From: Nitrospira defluvii
GTDB taxonomy: Bacteria > Nitrospirota > Nitrospiria > Nitrospirales > Nitrospiraceae
Assembly (NCBI RefSeq): GCF_905220995.1
Contig: NZ_CAJNBJ010000002.1
Coordinates: 248,001-312,000, forward strand
Reading direction: 5' to 3'
DNA length: 64,000 nucleotides
The notes beneath the pieces were generated by a model. That model was not told the DNA's origin. It made no database searches and worked only from the letters and a program-made list of their open reading frames with translations. The position numbers and the translations under genes were made by a program. Of this stretch, positions 1-10,000 are shown piece after piece (the first letter of the stretch is position 1; each line of letters begins with the position of its first letter).

Positions 1-2
1 TC

Positions 3-305
3 GGGAACGAAGAGGGGTTGGCCGGCACCTACAGCCAGATGGGAAAAATGTTTCTGGACAGTGGGCAATCTGTGGAAGCAGAACGCTGTTTCAACAACGC
101 CACCGAACATTTCATCAAACTCGGTAATCCGGCCGGCGAAGCAGCCGTCCTGCGGGAGCTCGCCGACCTCTACGAACGGCGGCAGGACACCGTCGCAGCC
201 ATCCGTTGTGTGGAACGTCTGCATCACCTGGCGCTGGGAACCGGGCGCGCCCCCTCCACTGCCGATCGCGATCGACTCACAAGGCTGCGCGCCGCCCGTA
301 GCTGA
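3..305 (+). CDS. TPR-like protein, 3' end only
   Basis: The frame is open to the left edge of the window, so this is the C-terminal part of a gene starting upstream. The visible hundred residues form helix pairs typical of tetratricopeptide repeats: a YSQMGKMFLDSGQ helix, then AERCFNNATEHF, then a second unit with AAVLRELADLYERR and AIRCVERL. Such repeats usually mediate protein-protein contacts. No catalytic motif is visible and the rest of the protein is missing. A second small TPR protein follows 67 bases downstream on the same strand, so the two may be functionally linked. The internal TTG at 18 is not needed as a start. Confidence 0.6.
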   Translation, partial: GNEEGLAGTYSQMGKMFLDSGQSVEAERCFNNATEHFIKLGNPAGEAAVLRELADLYERRQDTVAAIRCVERLHHLALGTGRAPSTADRDRLTRLRAARS

Positions 306-372
306 ACCGACAGGGGTGATGGTAGAATTTCGCGCTCTTCACCCCCGTCATGCATGCATCATAAGGAGCCCT

Positions 373-690
373 ATGGATATCAGTGCATTCCGTCAAATGG
401 TAGAGAAGAACCCGAAAGGATTCCTCGGCCGTTACGGTCTGGGAAACAAAATTCTGCAGGAAGGCGGCAGCCTGGAGGAGGCGGCGGAGCACCTCACCGT
501 CGCCACCCAATTGGACCCCACTCACGTGGCTTCACACCTCGCCCTCGGGCGCGCGCTCGTGAAACTGGGAAAGAAAGAGGAAGCGAAACCGGTCTTGAAG
601 GCCGGGATCGATGCCGCAGTATCCGGCCGATCCAACGGCGGCGTAGACTTGGTGCCGGAACTGCAGCAACTCCTGCGAACGCTTGAATAA
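373..690 (+). CDS. Small TPR-repeat protein
   Basis: A 105-residue protein starting at ATG 373, which has an AAGGAG ribosome binding site about eight bases upstream; the longer open frame to the left lacks a comparable start and overlaps the previous gene. The sequence contains one clear tetratricopeptide unit around residues 40-75 (AAEHLTVATQLDP then ASHLALGRALVKLGKKEEA). No signal peptide or enzyme motif is present. It is probably a cytosolic adaptor. It lies between a partial TPR gene and a 66-residue orphan on the same strand, possibly in one transcript. Confidence 0.7.
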   Translation: MDISAFRQMVEKNPKGFLGRYGLGNKILQEGGSLEEAAEHLTVATQLDPTHVASHLALGRALVKLGKKEEAKPVLKAGIDAAVSGRSNGGVDLVPELQQLLRTLE

Positions 691-707
691 TCCAGGGTGG
701 AGGATCT

Positions 708-908
708 ATGGATCTTGACGTAGCCAGACAACGGATCGAATCCGCAATTACCCAATACGGCCAGCATGCCGCCATGGCCATCGAATTAGTGATCAATGAA
801 GTGCGCTCCGACATGGGCCGTGACGCCGTCAACGAGTTGATCGATGAGTTCGATTTGGAACTCATGTACAATATCGCCCCGATGGAATCGGACTTCTCAA
901 ACAGCTGA
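708..908 (+). CDS. Conserved-looking small protein of unknown function
   Basis: A 66-residue acidic protein preceded by a GGTGGAGGATCT ribosome binding site and starting 17 bases after the TPR gene. It is predicted largely helical (ARQRIESAITQYGQHAAMAIELVINEVR), ends in an acidic tail and has no membrane segment or cysteine. I do not recognise the family. The good ribosome binding site and codon use matching its neighbours support a real gene. It is probably cotranscribed with the TPR gene before it. Confidence 0.6.
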   Translation: MDLDVARQRIESAITQYGQHAAMAIELVINEVRSDMGRDAVNELIDEFDLELMYNIAPMESDFSNS

Positions 909-1066
909 ACCAGGATGGAGCTGATTCGCACAGCTCTTCGAGGGTGCTCAAAACGGCCCTCCGACGAGGCCGCAGCCGAGGAAGCCTCAGATGCGTACGT
1001 GCAGAGGCATGTTGAGGGACATTGCGTGTCGAGAACGAGGGTGAAGGGCTTGTTCGGCATCCCGCC

Positions 1067-2146
1067 ATGTCATTAATCTGGTGCTCCATCTCCGGCCACG
1101 GCTATGGCCATGCTGCGCAGGTCGTGCCGGTCCTGAACACCCTGGCTCGGCGGGCCCCACACCTGAAGGCCCTCCTCCGGACCTCGCTCCCGTCCACCTT
1201 CTTCGAACCTCGCCTGAAGCTGACGTGGGAATTGAGTCCTGCTCAGCAGGATATCGGTTGCATTCAGAACGGCCCCCTCACCATCGACGTGCCTGGAACC
1301 TGGGAGGCCCACCGGGCACTTCATACAGAGTGGGATCAGAAAATCGAGACGGAAGCCGCCTTGATTCGTGAGGCACATCCGGCTGTGGTCCTCTCGGATA
1401 TTTCCCACCTCGGAATCGCCGCCGGAGCCGCGGCCGGGATCCCGACCATCGGCCTCTCTTCCCTCTCCTGGGATCTCGTCCTCGAACCGTTCGTCGATCC
1501 CGCGATACCGGAACACGCCGTGATCTTGCGACAGATCCGCGATGCGTACGGCAAGGCCGATCGATTCCTGCGTGTGACACCGGGCCTGGCGATGACGGCA
1601 TTTCGAGCCATGGACGACATCGGCCCCATTGCGGAACCAAGCACTCCAGAGCGTATGACACTCCGTCGATCACTCGGCGCGGACGATGCAGACCGGATCA
1701 TCCTCGTCGGGTTCGGCGGGATTCCGCTCGACACGCTCCCGTTCGAACGAATGGCACGCATGCCTGCCAGCCGCTTCATCTTTGACGGCCCCGTCCCGAA
1801 GGGATCTTCGCGAGTCGTCCCGCTCTCTGCGCTGGGCCTCCCGTTCAAACAGGTCCTGGCATCGGCGGACCTTATCCTCACGAAGCCCGGGTACGGCACG
1901 ATCGTCGAATCCGTCGCGCTCGGCATTCCCGTCGTCTACGTACGCCGCTATAATTTCGCCGACGAGCAGTCGCTGGTAGACTATCTCCATCATTATGGAC
2001 GCGGAGCTGAGCTGTCGCGGGATGATTTTTACCGCGGAGCATGGGAGCCCGCCGTGCACCTGGCACTGGCACAACAGCCTGCGGCCCCTCCCCCGCCGCT
2101 CTCCGGGCCACAGGATGCCGCGCAGTTTCTCGCCCGCTACGTATGA
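1067..2146 (+). CDS. MurG-like GT-B glycosyltransferase family protein
   Basis: A protein of about 359 residues. The N-terminal segment SISGHGYGHAAQVVPVL is the glycine-rich loop of a GT-B fold, as in MurG and glycosyltransferase family 1. The C-terminal half carries the nucleotide-sugar site pattern TKPGYGTIVESVALGIPVVYV, and a VGFGGIP strand opens the second Rossmann domain. It likely transfers a sugar from an NDP-sugar to an unknown acceptor. ATG 1067 is chosen because conserved sequence starts there; TTG 1022 would add 15 residues without homology-like character. No strong ribosome binding site is visible. Neighbours do not reveal the acceptor. Confidence 0.7.
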   Translation: MSLIWCSISGHGYGHAAQVVPVLNTLARRAPHLKALLRTSLPSTFFEPRLKLTWELSPAQQDIGCIQNGPLTIDVPGTWEAHRALHTEWDQKIETEAALIREAHPAVVLSDISHLGIAAGAAAGIPTIGLSSLSWDLVLEPFVDPAIPEHAVILRQIRDAYGKADRFLRVTPGLAMTAFRAMDDIGPIAEPSTPERMTLRRSLGADDADRIILVGFGGIPLDTLPFERMARMPASRFIFDGPVPKGSSRVVPLSALGLPFKQVLASADLILTKPGYGTIVESVALGIPVVYVRRYNFADEQSLVDYLHHYGRGAELSRDDFYRGAWEPAVHLALAQQPAAPPPPLSGPQDAAQFLARYV

Positions 2147-2191
2147 CCACCGCCATGCGCATTCCCGCTCCCTGCGCAAACTGACATCCGA

Positions 2192-2221
2192 TTAGTCGTT
2201 TTTTACGTACAGTGTTATAGT
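2192..2221 (+). promoter_or_regulatory. Possible promoter of the ECF sigma operon
   Basis: A TATAGT hexamer (2216-2221) lies 18 bases after a weak TTAGTC, about 50 bases upstream of the sigma-factor start. This is a poor but plausible sigma-70-type promoter read by eye only. Confidence 0.25.
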
Positions 2222-2270
2222 GGGCCCTATTCAGAATCCGAGGATAACCGCACGCATCTAGGCCGACTGC

Positions 2271-2873
2271 ATGGACGCTCCGCGACAAGCCGCATCATCG
2301 ATCGATCCCAAACTCTTGGCCCGCGTGGCCAGGGGTGATCAACAGGCATTCGGCCAACTCTACGATCAATCGAGCACGCTGTTGTTCACCCTGGCCTATC
2401 GCATTCTCAGCAATCGCGACGAGGCGGCGGAGTTGCTGCAGGACGTATACCTTGAGGTCTGGCGAAAAATCGCCAAGTACGATGTGGGCCGTGGCAGTCC
2501 CATCGCCTGGCTGGTGACCCTGACGCGGAGTCGCGCGATCGATCGGCTGCGCGCGCGCGCCTCGCGCGGACAACAGATCGTGGCCGATTCGTTCGAGCAC
2601 CCGCTGGTGTCCGTCACACCCGATGTCAGCCCAAGCCCATACGAAGCCCGTGAGGATACCGAGATCCGGCAGCTCATGGCGAAGGCGATTCTCGACCTGC
2701 CACTCCCGCAGCAACAGGCCATCGAAATGGCGTTTTACCAGGGATTGACGCATACGGAGATCGCCGCCAAGTTGAATCAGCCGTTGGGAACCGTGAAAAC
2801 CAGAATCAAACTGGCCATGATCAAACTCCGCGCCTCCTTGCAGGAGACCTTACCGCAAGGGCACCAGTCATGA
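2271..2873 (+). CDS. ECF-type RNA polymerase sigma factor
   Basis: A 200-residue sigma-70 family protein with only regions 2 and 4. Region 2 is at about residues 22-95, with the core-binding and -10 recognition helix NRDEAAELLQDVYLEVWRK. Region 4 is at about 135-190, with the -35 helix-turn-helix GLTHTEIAAKLNQPLGTVKTR. Length and architecture fit the SigK/ECF group paired with RskA-type anti-sigma factors. Its stop codon overlaps the start of the next gene by four bases (ATGA), so the two are translationally coupled. It probably directs an envelope or redox stress regulon that includes its own operon. The target genes are unknown. Confidence 0.9.
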   Translation: MDAPRQAASSIDPKLLARVARGDQQAFGQLYDQSSTLLFTLAYRILSNRDEAAELLQDVYLEVWRKIAKYDVGRGSPIAWLVTLTRSRAIDRLRARASRGQQIVADSFEHPLVSVTPDVSPSPYEAREDTEIRQLMAKAILDLPLPQQQAIEMAFYQGLTHTEIAAKLNQPLGTVKTRIKLAMIKLRASLQETLPQGHQS

Positions 2874-3886
2874 CTCACGAGGAATTGGAAGAGGCCGTTC
2901 CCCTGTATGCCATCGGCGCCCTGGAGCGTTCGGAGCGACAGGCTATCGAAGCGCACCTGCTGTCCGGATGCACGGCTTGCCATGCCGCTTTGAAGGACTA
3001 TCAGACCGTCGCATCACTGTTGCCGTTCGGACTGACTCCCGCAACGCCCCCCAATACGCTGAAAGCCAAAATCATGATGGCGCCGGCAGCGACCACGAGC
3101 CAGACCGAACCGGAGCAGCCAGGCCCGCGATCAAGCCTGGAACCGGGCGAGTGGATGAACCATCTGTTTCCTCCTATCACGCCCGCCCGATCACTGCCCT
3201 TCCGGTTCGCCATGGGCTTCGCCGTCCTGGCGCTGATCGTCGGAGGTGGCTATGTCGCCTGGCTGACCTATACGCAGACGGCGCAACGTTCCGGTGAAAT
3301 CCAACAACTACAGGCAGCGGTGCAACAGGGATCTGCGCGTGTGGCGGCGTTACAAACTGAACTCCAGCAACGTGAGCACACGCTCGGCTCCCTGAAATCT
3401 ACATTGGAGCAACGCACGACGGAGGTGGCCGAACTGCGAGATCAGTTGTTGCAACGGGAGGCGGAGTTGGAGGACGCCCATGCCCAGCTGACACACCACG
3501 ACAGTTCGTTGCAGCGACTCGCCCGCCAGAGTGAGGAGTTTGCCGGCCTGTTCAAAAATCCAGCTTCCAAAGTCGTTTCCCTCTCCGGCTCTGAGATGGC
3601 GAAGTCAGCAGGCGCGTTTCTGCTGTTCGACCCGACAACCAAGAAGGCCTGGCTCTATGCCTTCAACCTGCCCGCACTTCCGAACGGAAAGGTCTATCAG
3701 CTCTGGGCGATCGACGACAAACCGGTCAGCGCCGGCGTGTTTGGATTGGACCCAGGCCAGAAGGCCCGCATGTTGATTAAGAACATGGGCGACTTTCCGC
3801 GAATGAAGAAGTTCGCGGTGACGGTGGAACCGGACGGTGGACGCCCGGAACCAACGGGTGCCATCTACTTAATCGGCCAGATCTAG
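2870..3886 (+). CDS. RskA-family membrane anti-sigma factor
   Basis: A 338-residue partner of the preceding sigma factor, coupled by an ATGA overlap. Residues 1-60 form a putative zinc-finger anti-sigma domain with H29, C34 and C37. One membrane helix spans about 112-134. Residues 140-225 are a long periplasmic coiled coil rich in QLQ and LQTELQQRE heptads. Residues 235-338 match the C-terminal domain of the anti-sigma-K factor family (KKAWLYAFNLPALPNGKVYQLWAI). It should hold the sigma factor at the inner membrane and release it by regulated proteolysis or a redox signal. The long coiled coil between membrane and C-terminal domain is larger than I expect for this family. Confidence 0.85.
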   Translation: MTHEELEEAVPLYAIGALERSERQAIEAHLLSGCTACHAALKDYQTVASLLPFGLTPATPPNTLKAKIMMAPAATTSQTEPEQPGPRSSLEPGEWMNHLFPPITPARSLPFRFAMGFAVLALIVGGGYVAWLTYTQTAQRSGEIQQLQAAVQQGSARVAALQTELQQREHTLGSLKSTLEQRTTEVAELRDQLLQREAELEDAHAQLTHHDSSLQRLARQSEEFAGLFKNPASKVVSLSGSEMAKSAGAFLLFDPTTKKAWLYAFNLPALPNGKVYQLWAIDDKPVSAGVFGLDPGQKARMLIKNMGDFPRMKKFAVTVEPDGGRPEPTGAIYLIGQI

Positions 3887-3975
3887 CCTACCGCCACTTT
3901 TCCTCGACGAACTCCCGCTGCGGTTCTCACCCCGAACGTGCTAGCATGGTTTGATCGCCCGGTTGACGACGCCTC

Positions 3976-4491
3976 ATGCCATCGACCGACCCCGACCACG
4001 CCATGCCCTTGAACGAGGATCTCGATAGGCACTTCATGCAGCAAGCCCTGGCCCTTGCCAGGGAAGCGCCTCTAATCGGTGAAGTACCGATCGCCGCCCT
4101 GCTCGTCCGCGAGGGCCTCGTCATCGCCGGCGCTCACAATCTGCGGGAAACCGAACAGGATCCCACCGCGCATGCGGAGCTGCTCGTGATCCGGGAAGCA
4201 GCCAAGCAGACGAAGAGCTGGCGCCTGACTGAAAGCACGCTGTACGTCACCTTGGAACCCTGCACCATGTGCATCGGTGCGATCGTGCTGGCCCGCATCC
4301 CGCGTCTGGTCTTCGGGGCGCTCGATCCGAAAGCCGGTGCCTGCGGATCCATCATGGACATTCCGCCGGAACCCAGGCTGAACCATCGCGTGGATGTCAT
4401 CGGAGGACTGTGCGCGGAAGAGAGCCAGGCCCTCTTGCAGGATTTTTTTCGCGCCCTGAGGAAAGACTCAGCACAGAGGAGATCGGGTTAG
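3976..4491 (+). CDS. tadA: tRNA adenosine(34) deaminase TadA
   Basis: A cytidine-deaminase-fold enzyme of 171 residues converting the wobble adenosine of tRNA-Arg(ACG) to inosine. The zinc site is visible: H66 with the catalytic glutamate E68 (HAE), then PCTMC with C96 and C99. The trailing GALDPKAGACGS and the helix ALLQDFFRALR are typical of TadA. The start is uncertain between ATG 3976 and ATG 4003; neither has a strong ribosome binding site. It converges with the phosphopantetheinyl transferase gene, whose stop is one base away, so the two transcripts meet tail to tail. Confidence 0.92.
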   Translation: MPSTDPDHAMPLNEDLDRHFMQQALALAREAPLIGEVPIAALLVREGLVIAGAHNLRETEQDPTAHAELLVIREAAKQTKSWRLTESTLYVTLEPCTMCIGAIVLARIPRLVFGALDPKAGACGSIMDIPPEPRLNHRVDVIGGLCAEESQALLQDFFRALRKDSAQRRSG

Positions 4492-4492
4492 A

Positions 4493-5260
4493 TTAGTAAA
4501 GAGAGTAGGCCGTTGACTCGAGTTGATGCAACTCCCACTCCTCGCCCTGCACGGCGACCGCTCCCGCCAAGTGATCGAGCAACGCCAGCGACCGAATGTG
4601 CCAGCCCGGGTCGAACGCCCCAGAGTCCGTCCACCGTACCTGGGCGAGTGAGGAACCCCCTTCGAACAACACTTCAAACCGATCCAGTCCGAGCGAGAGC
4701 CCCACGCCTTTGCCTTTCAGATAGGCTTCCTTCGCCGTCCAGAACCGATAAAACAGGTGCCGCCTGGCCTCCCCCTCACACTTAGCCATGAGCGCTGATT
4801 CGCCGTGCGCAAAGAACCGCCGTGCCAGCTTGAGTGCATCGACATCCGCCTTCAGGACCTCCACGTCCGCCCCCAACGCCCGACCTTTTGCCACCGCCAC
4901 CAACGCATAGGGTCCGGAGTGAGACAGACTGAACTGGATGTCCTCGGCCGCCGCGCTCATCCCACTGATCGCAGGTTTTCCATGCCGGCCGAATGAAAAT
5001 CGAATCTGCCCGGCCACCTTGTGTGTGTAGCGGGAGAGCAGCAGGCGCAGCAACGCATGGGAAAGGATATAGCGTTGACGATCTCGATCAAAGGCGAACC
5101 GGGCCGCACGCGCCTGCTCATCGTCAGACAACAACGCGGCGAGAACACGCTGATCTTCGGCATAGTGCAGGAGATCGCAGAACCAGACGTGGACGTCTGA
5201 AGGTCCGAGGGAGGGAAACGTCTTGGAGACGGAGGGGCGAGTCGAAGGACGCGACATCAT
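4493..5260 (-). CDS. Sfp-type 4'-phosphopantetheinyl transferase
   Basis: A 255-residue enzyme that moves phosphopantetheine from CoA to the conserved serine of carrier domains. It shows the Sfp signature: the magnesium-binding GADVE motif (near residue 130), the FWTAKEAYLKGKG helix (about 168-180), and the N-terminal FSFGRHGKPAI and FSLSHSG segments. It is the last gene of a minus-strand operon, 27 bases after the ABC exporter and downstream of the large synthetase, so it very likely activates the three carrier domains of that synthetase. It may also serve other carrier proteins of the cell. Confidence 0.92.
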   Translation of the reverse strand: MMSRPSTRPSVSKTFPSLGPSDVHVWFCDLLHYAEDQRVLAALLSDDEQARAARFAFDRDRQRYILSHALLRLLLSRYTHKVAGQIRFSFGRHGKPAISGMSAAAEDIQFSLSHSGPYALVAVAKGRALGADVEVLKADVDALKLARRFFAHGESALMAKCEGEARRHLFYRFWTAKEAYLKGKGVGLSLGLDRFEVLFEGGSSLAQVRWTDSGAFDPGWHIRSLALLDHLAGAVAVQGEEWELHQLESTAYSLY

Positions 5261-5287
5261 TCAATCAACAGGATCCACATCGCAGGG

Positions 5288-6985
5288 CTACCCCGACGAT
5301 CGCGCGACCGGCTTCAGCATGGGAGCGGCACGGAACCCGGCAGAAAAAGCACTGCCGGATGACGCCTCAACGACCCGCCCGTCGTCCAGTTTTAACACGC
5401 GGTCACCCACATGAAAATACCGATCATCGTGCGTCACGACGATCACACCTTTTCCCCGCGCCCGCAGTTCCGGCAGCAACTCCCCGTAAAACACGTCCTT
5501 ATATTGCGGATCTTGATCGGCCGCCCATTCGTCGAACACGTAAAACGGCCGGTCTTCCAGCATCGCGGTGACGAGCGCGAGGCGTTTCCGCTGCCCCTGC
5601 GAGAGGTTGATCGTGGAATATTCCCCGTCCTGAATGGTTACCTTGTGATTGATGCGCAGAGTCTTCAACCACCCGTCTGCTTGGCTGGCGACAAGGGAGG
5701 GATCAAGCCCCAGCAACTTCTTGAAGAGATAGAAATCCGAAAACACCGCCGCAAAATGCTGCCGATACCAATCCTGCGTGGCCGGCACAATGGCTTCTCC
5801 GTTCAGCGTGACCTGGCCCTGGTGCGGCAAATACAGGCCCGTGAGCAGTTTGACGAACGTGGACTTGCCGCTGCCGTTTCCTCCAATAATGAAGACCAGC
5901 TCCCCTGAACGAATCGACAGATCCAACGGGCCCAGGTTGAAGGGGCGTTCATCGTCCCCTTTGGATTCGTAGGCAAACACCGCCTGGGAGAATTCCACGC
6001 AATGACTCCCCTGCGCCACCGGCCGTTCCGCTCCGCCTTCCCGAGTTCCCTCATCGAGGGCCAGCCCCAACGATTCAATTTTTTCTAGCGCGACCTGGCC
6101 GCGGCTCAGCGTCGGCACCATACCCAGCAGGCCCCACATCGGACCGATCATATACAACATGGCAAAGGCATACCCCGTCAGTGATTCACCGGACAGGGAC
6201 AACAGTCGTGGGAACAGCAGCAGAATGACCCCGATCAACCCATAAAAGAGCACTTGGGTCCAGGAATCCGTGGTGAGGTATTGCGTCGTGGTGATTAAAT
6301 TATGGCGCCGTAGGGCTTCGGCGGCCTGCCGAATGTCTTGCTCGACGAACGTGTCGCGGCGGCCACGATGCAACATCAATTCCTTCATTCCCTCCGTCAA
6401 GCTGCGGAAATGTTCGAACAGCACGCCCTTTGACTCGCGAACCGCCAACGACGACTGCAACACCCGCTGATAGAGTTGGCGATAACCCAGCAGCCCCAAC
6501 ACGGCAAGGACCACGACGCCAAGAAACGCCTGCCAGGACAGCCACGCCAGATAGAGTGAGCAACCGGCGAGAATGGCCACATTGATCGCCAAGCCAGGCA
6601 ATCCATTGACGGCCCAAGCCATGGCATTGGTGTCATCGGTCAGCGTGGCGAGAATTTCGTGCGGGCCCCGACGCTCTAACGTGCGGTAGGGGGCGCGCAC
6701 CACCTTCCAGCACAGGTCCATTCCCAGCTTCAGAATCGTTTTCTGCGCGAACGTGACCAGCAGCAATTGCGAGAGATAGTTGGAGCTGACTTTCAACATC
6801 GCCAATCCGATGAAGGCAAGCGCAAACCCCTCTGAGGTTGTCCCCGCCCCATTGATCAACTTGTTGATGACGGCCAGCAGGCCCACGCTGGACAGGCCCG
6901 CCAACAGGCCGGTCAACACCATCAGCACCATCATGGCCCTGGCGTCACGCAACAGGAAGAGGAGGAATCGATAGAGTTTCATCAT
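5288..6985 (-). CDS. Cyclic-peptide-type ABC exporter (SyrD/PvdE family)
   Basis: A half-transporter of 565 residues with an N-terminal six-helix membrane domain (about 10-310) fused to an ATPase domain. The ATPase motifs are the Walker A loop GGNGSGKST, a signature LSQGQRKRLAL with Q in place of the usual second G, Walker B FYVFDEWAADQDP and the switch histidine in VVTHDDRYF. The FDEWAADQDP and HDDRYF strings are characteristic of the cyclic peptide exporter family that includes SyrD and PvdE. It lies 17 bases after the synthetase, so it is the likely inner-membrane exporter of the lipopeptide. Start is at one of two adjacent ATG codons (6985 or 6982). Confidence 0.9.
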   Translation of the reverse strand: MMKLYRFLLFLLRDARAMMVLMVLTGLLAGLSSVGLLAVINKLINGAGTTSEGFALAFIGLAMLKVSSNYLSQLLLVTFAQKTILKLGMDLCWKVVRAPYRTLERRGPHEILATLTDDTNAMAWAVNGLPGLAINVAILAGCSLYLAWLSWQAFLGVVVLAVLGLLGYRQLYQRVLQSSLAVRESKGVLFEHFRSLTEGMKELMLHRGRRDTFVEQDIRQAAEALRRHNLITTTQYLTTDSWTQVLFYGLIGVILLLFPRLLSLSGESLTGYAFAMLYMIGPMWGLLGMVPTLSRGQVALEKIESLGLALDEGTREGGAERPVAQGSHCVEFSQAVFAYESKGDDERPFNLGPLDLSIRSGELVFIIGGNGSGKSTFVKLLTGLYLPHQGQVTLNGEAIVPATQDWYRQHFAAVFSDFYLFKKLLGLDPSLVASQADGWLKTLRINHKVTIQDGEYSTINLSQGQRKRLALVTAMLEDRPFYVFDEWAADQDPQYKDVFYGELLPELRARGKGVIVVTHDDRYFHVGDRVLKLDDGRVVEASSGSAFSAGFRAAPMLKPVARSSG

Positions 6986-7002
6986 GGTGAGCCCGCCATC
7001 AC

Positions 7003-10000
7003 CTAGGCGGCTTTCGAGGCCGGTCCATCTCCCTGCCCGTCCGGATGTTCACGCATCTCGACGCCGGCCTCTTTCCAGAACGCGGTGAGATGCTGCGCTA
7101 ACTCCTGCACCTGCGGAGCGACAAACAACCGACCGGAGTCCTCAGCCGGCAGGTAGATGGTCCGGCTGGTACCCATGGCCCACTCACCGAAGACCAAGCG
7201 CGTGTCGTCGCTGGAGTTCGTGAGCGGATGCTTGGATGCAATGACGTTCAACACCTGCCCTCGGAACGGTTTCAGCTCATATCGGGCCACGGCATGGAAG
7301 GTTGCGTACGTCACCTGGTCCTTGTAGAGAAATTCGTCTTGATGTTCGGCAGACTCCGTGTGATGCATCATATTCCATACGCGATGTAATTTTCCCTTCC
7401 AGAATGTCGCCCATTCACTGACGGGTAGCTGCCGCATGAGCCGCAGGTAGGTCGCGACTTTCATCCACACGAAGAGCAGTGGCCAGAGGAGATAGGGCGG
7501 ACGACTCCAATGTCTCACGTAGGAGCGCGGATGCCACGACTCCATCACAGCCAGAATGACGGTTTCTCCCTGGGCGGTCAGCTGCTGGGCGATTTCATAG
7601 GCCGACAGGCCCCCGGTGCAGGTACCACCTATCAGGTACGGCCCTCGCGGCTGCACTGTCCGAATCTCCGCGATGTAATGGGCCGCCATGTCCTCAACCC
7701 GCATGAACGGCTTTTCCTTCCCGTCCAGACCACGCGCCTGTAGACCATAAAAGGGTTGATCCTCTCCCAGCAACTTGGCAAGGCGAGCGAACACCAGCAC
7801 ATTGCCCCCGACCCCCGGCACCGCAAAAAACGGCGTCTTGTGTCCTTCCGGCTGAATCGCCACCAGGGATCGCCAGCGTACGGTGCAGCCTTCATCGGCC
7901 AGCACGTCGGCCAACTGTTCGATCGTCGGAGCCTGGAACAACACCGCCATCGGCAGACGCTTGCCGAACGTATGCTCAATGGCGCTGAACATTCGGAGCG
8001 CGAGCAGAGAATACCCGCCGAGGGCAAAAAAGTTATCGCGCACGCCGATGGGCGTGATGCCCAAGACCTGCTCCCAAATCGCGACCAATTGTAGTTCGAG
8101 ACGATTCCGGGGTTCGATCGCCTGAGGCCCCTCATGCTCCGCTTCGATGGTCGGCGCGGGCAAGGCACGCCGATCCACCTTTCCGTTCGGCGTCAGCGGG
8201 AAATTCGTCATCGGCACAATCGCCGCGGGCACCATGTAATCGGGGACCACGTCCCGCACCGCCTTGCGAAGGGCCTGCGGATCACACGACGAGCCCTCTC
8301 GCGGCAGCACATAGGCGACCAATCGTTTATCGCCCGGGACATCCTCGCGCACAATGACGACGGCCTGTTTGACGGTCGGATCATCCGCCAACACCGATTC
8401 GATTTCGCCGAGTTCGATCCGGAACCCGCGCAATTTCACCTGATAATCGATGCGGCCGATATACTCCAATCGTCCATCCGGCACCCACTTTACCTGATCG
8501 CCTGTGCGATAGAGTCGCTCGCCCGCGCGGAACGGGTTCGCCACAAACCGCTCCGCCGTGAGCTGCGGCGCGCCCCTGTATCCACGCGCCAACCCCATGC
8601 CGCCGATATAGAGCTCGCCCGGTGTACCGACCGGCACGGGTTCCCGATTGGCGTCCAGGACATAGACCTGTGTATTCGCGATTGGTTTCCCGAGGGCGAT
8701 CATCCGATCGGCCGTGCGGACCCGTTCGAGCGTGGACCAGATGGTCGTCTCTGTGGGTCCATACACGTTCCACACCGACCCGGCCCTGGCGAGCAGTTCC
8801 TGCGCCAGTTCCCGAGGAAGTGCCTCTCCTCCGCATAACACTTTGACTCCTCGCCCCCCCTTCCAACCGAACTGCAGCACCATTCGCCAGGTGGCAGGCG
8901 TCGCCTGCATGACGGTGACCGTACCCTGGTCCAACTCACGCTGAAGCCAAGCCCCATCCATGGCCTGCTGCCGGGTTGCGAGAATAATCCGCGCGCCCGC
9001 GAGGAGCGGAAGGTACAATTCCAGACCGGCAATGTCGAAGGAGAGCGGCGTCAGTGCCATCACCACGTCGCGAGCGTTCACTCCCGGTTCCTGCTGCATG
9101 GAGCGCAAAAAGTTCACGAGGGCGCGATGCTCGATCTCCACACCTTTGGGGTGTCCTGTCGACCCCGACGTAAAGAGCACATAGACCAGATGCTCCGGGC
9201 CGGCCACCGGACAGGGGTTTCCTTCTCCGCAACGCCCGATCGTCTCCGTTTCCCGATCCAGGCAGAGGACGGGCAACTGATGCTGCGGCAGTCCGGCGAC
9301 CAGCGTGGAATCCGTCACCAACACCGCCGCATGACTGGTTTCGATCATGGCGGCCAGTCTCCGGGCGGGCAACCCAGGAACCAGGGGCAAATACGCCCCA
9401 CCGGCTTTCATGACGGCCAGCAGCGTGATCAACAGCTCGGGTGACCGCTCCAACAACACCGGCACGACGACGTCCGGCCCCACCCCACAATCCCGCAAGT
9501 GATGCGCCAACTGATTTGCCCGTCGATTGAGTTCCGCGTAGGACCATTCGACTCCCTCGAAGACCAGCACGATGGCGTCGGGCGTTCGTGCAACCTGCGA
9601 TTCAAAGAGTTGAGGAAAACAGACGGTTTGGTCGAAGGGTCTGTCGGTCGCGTTCCACTCACGCAGCATCCGATGCTGTTCCTCTGTCGTCAGCATGGAG
9701 ACCCGTCCCAGCGTAGCGTCCGGATGATCGGCGACGACTTCCATGAATTGTCGGTATTGCGAGAGCCACCGCTCAGCCGAACTCCGGTCGAACAGGTCCG
9801 TATTAAATTCCAGATAGGCTTTGCGCGACGCAAGTGGGTCGATGGAAAGCCCCACATCCAGCTGAGCCGCGCCACGGCTGACTTCGTAAGGCGTCCAGGA
9901 CAGGTGCTGGAATTCTGTCCGGGCAAACGGCGTGTTCGCAAAATTGAACAGCACCTGCACCAACGGAAGCCCGCCCTGACTGCGGTCCGGCCGCAATTCC

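Noticed and set aside
494-1060. 188-codon minus-strand frame across the first three small genes
   Set aside because: No domain, and it opposes genes with good ribosome binding sites.
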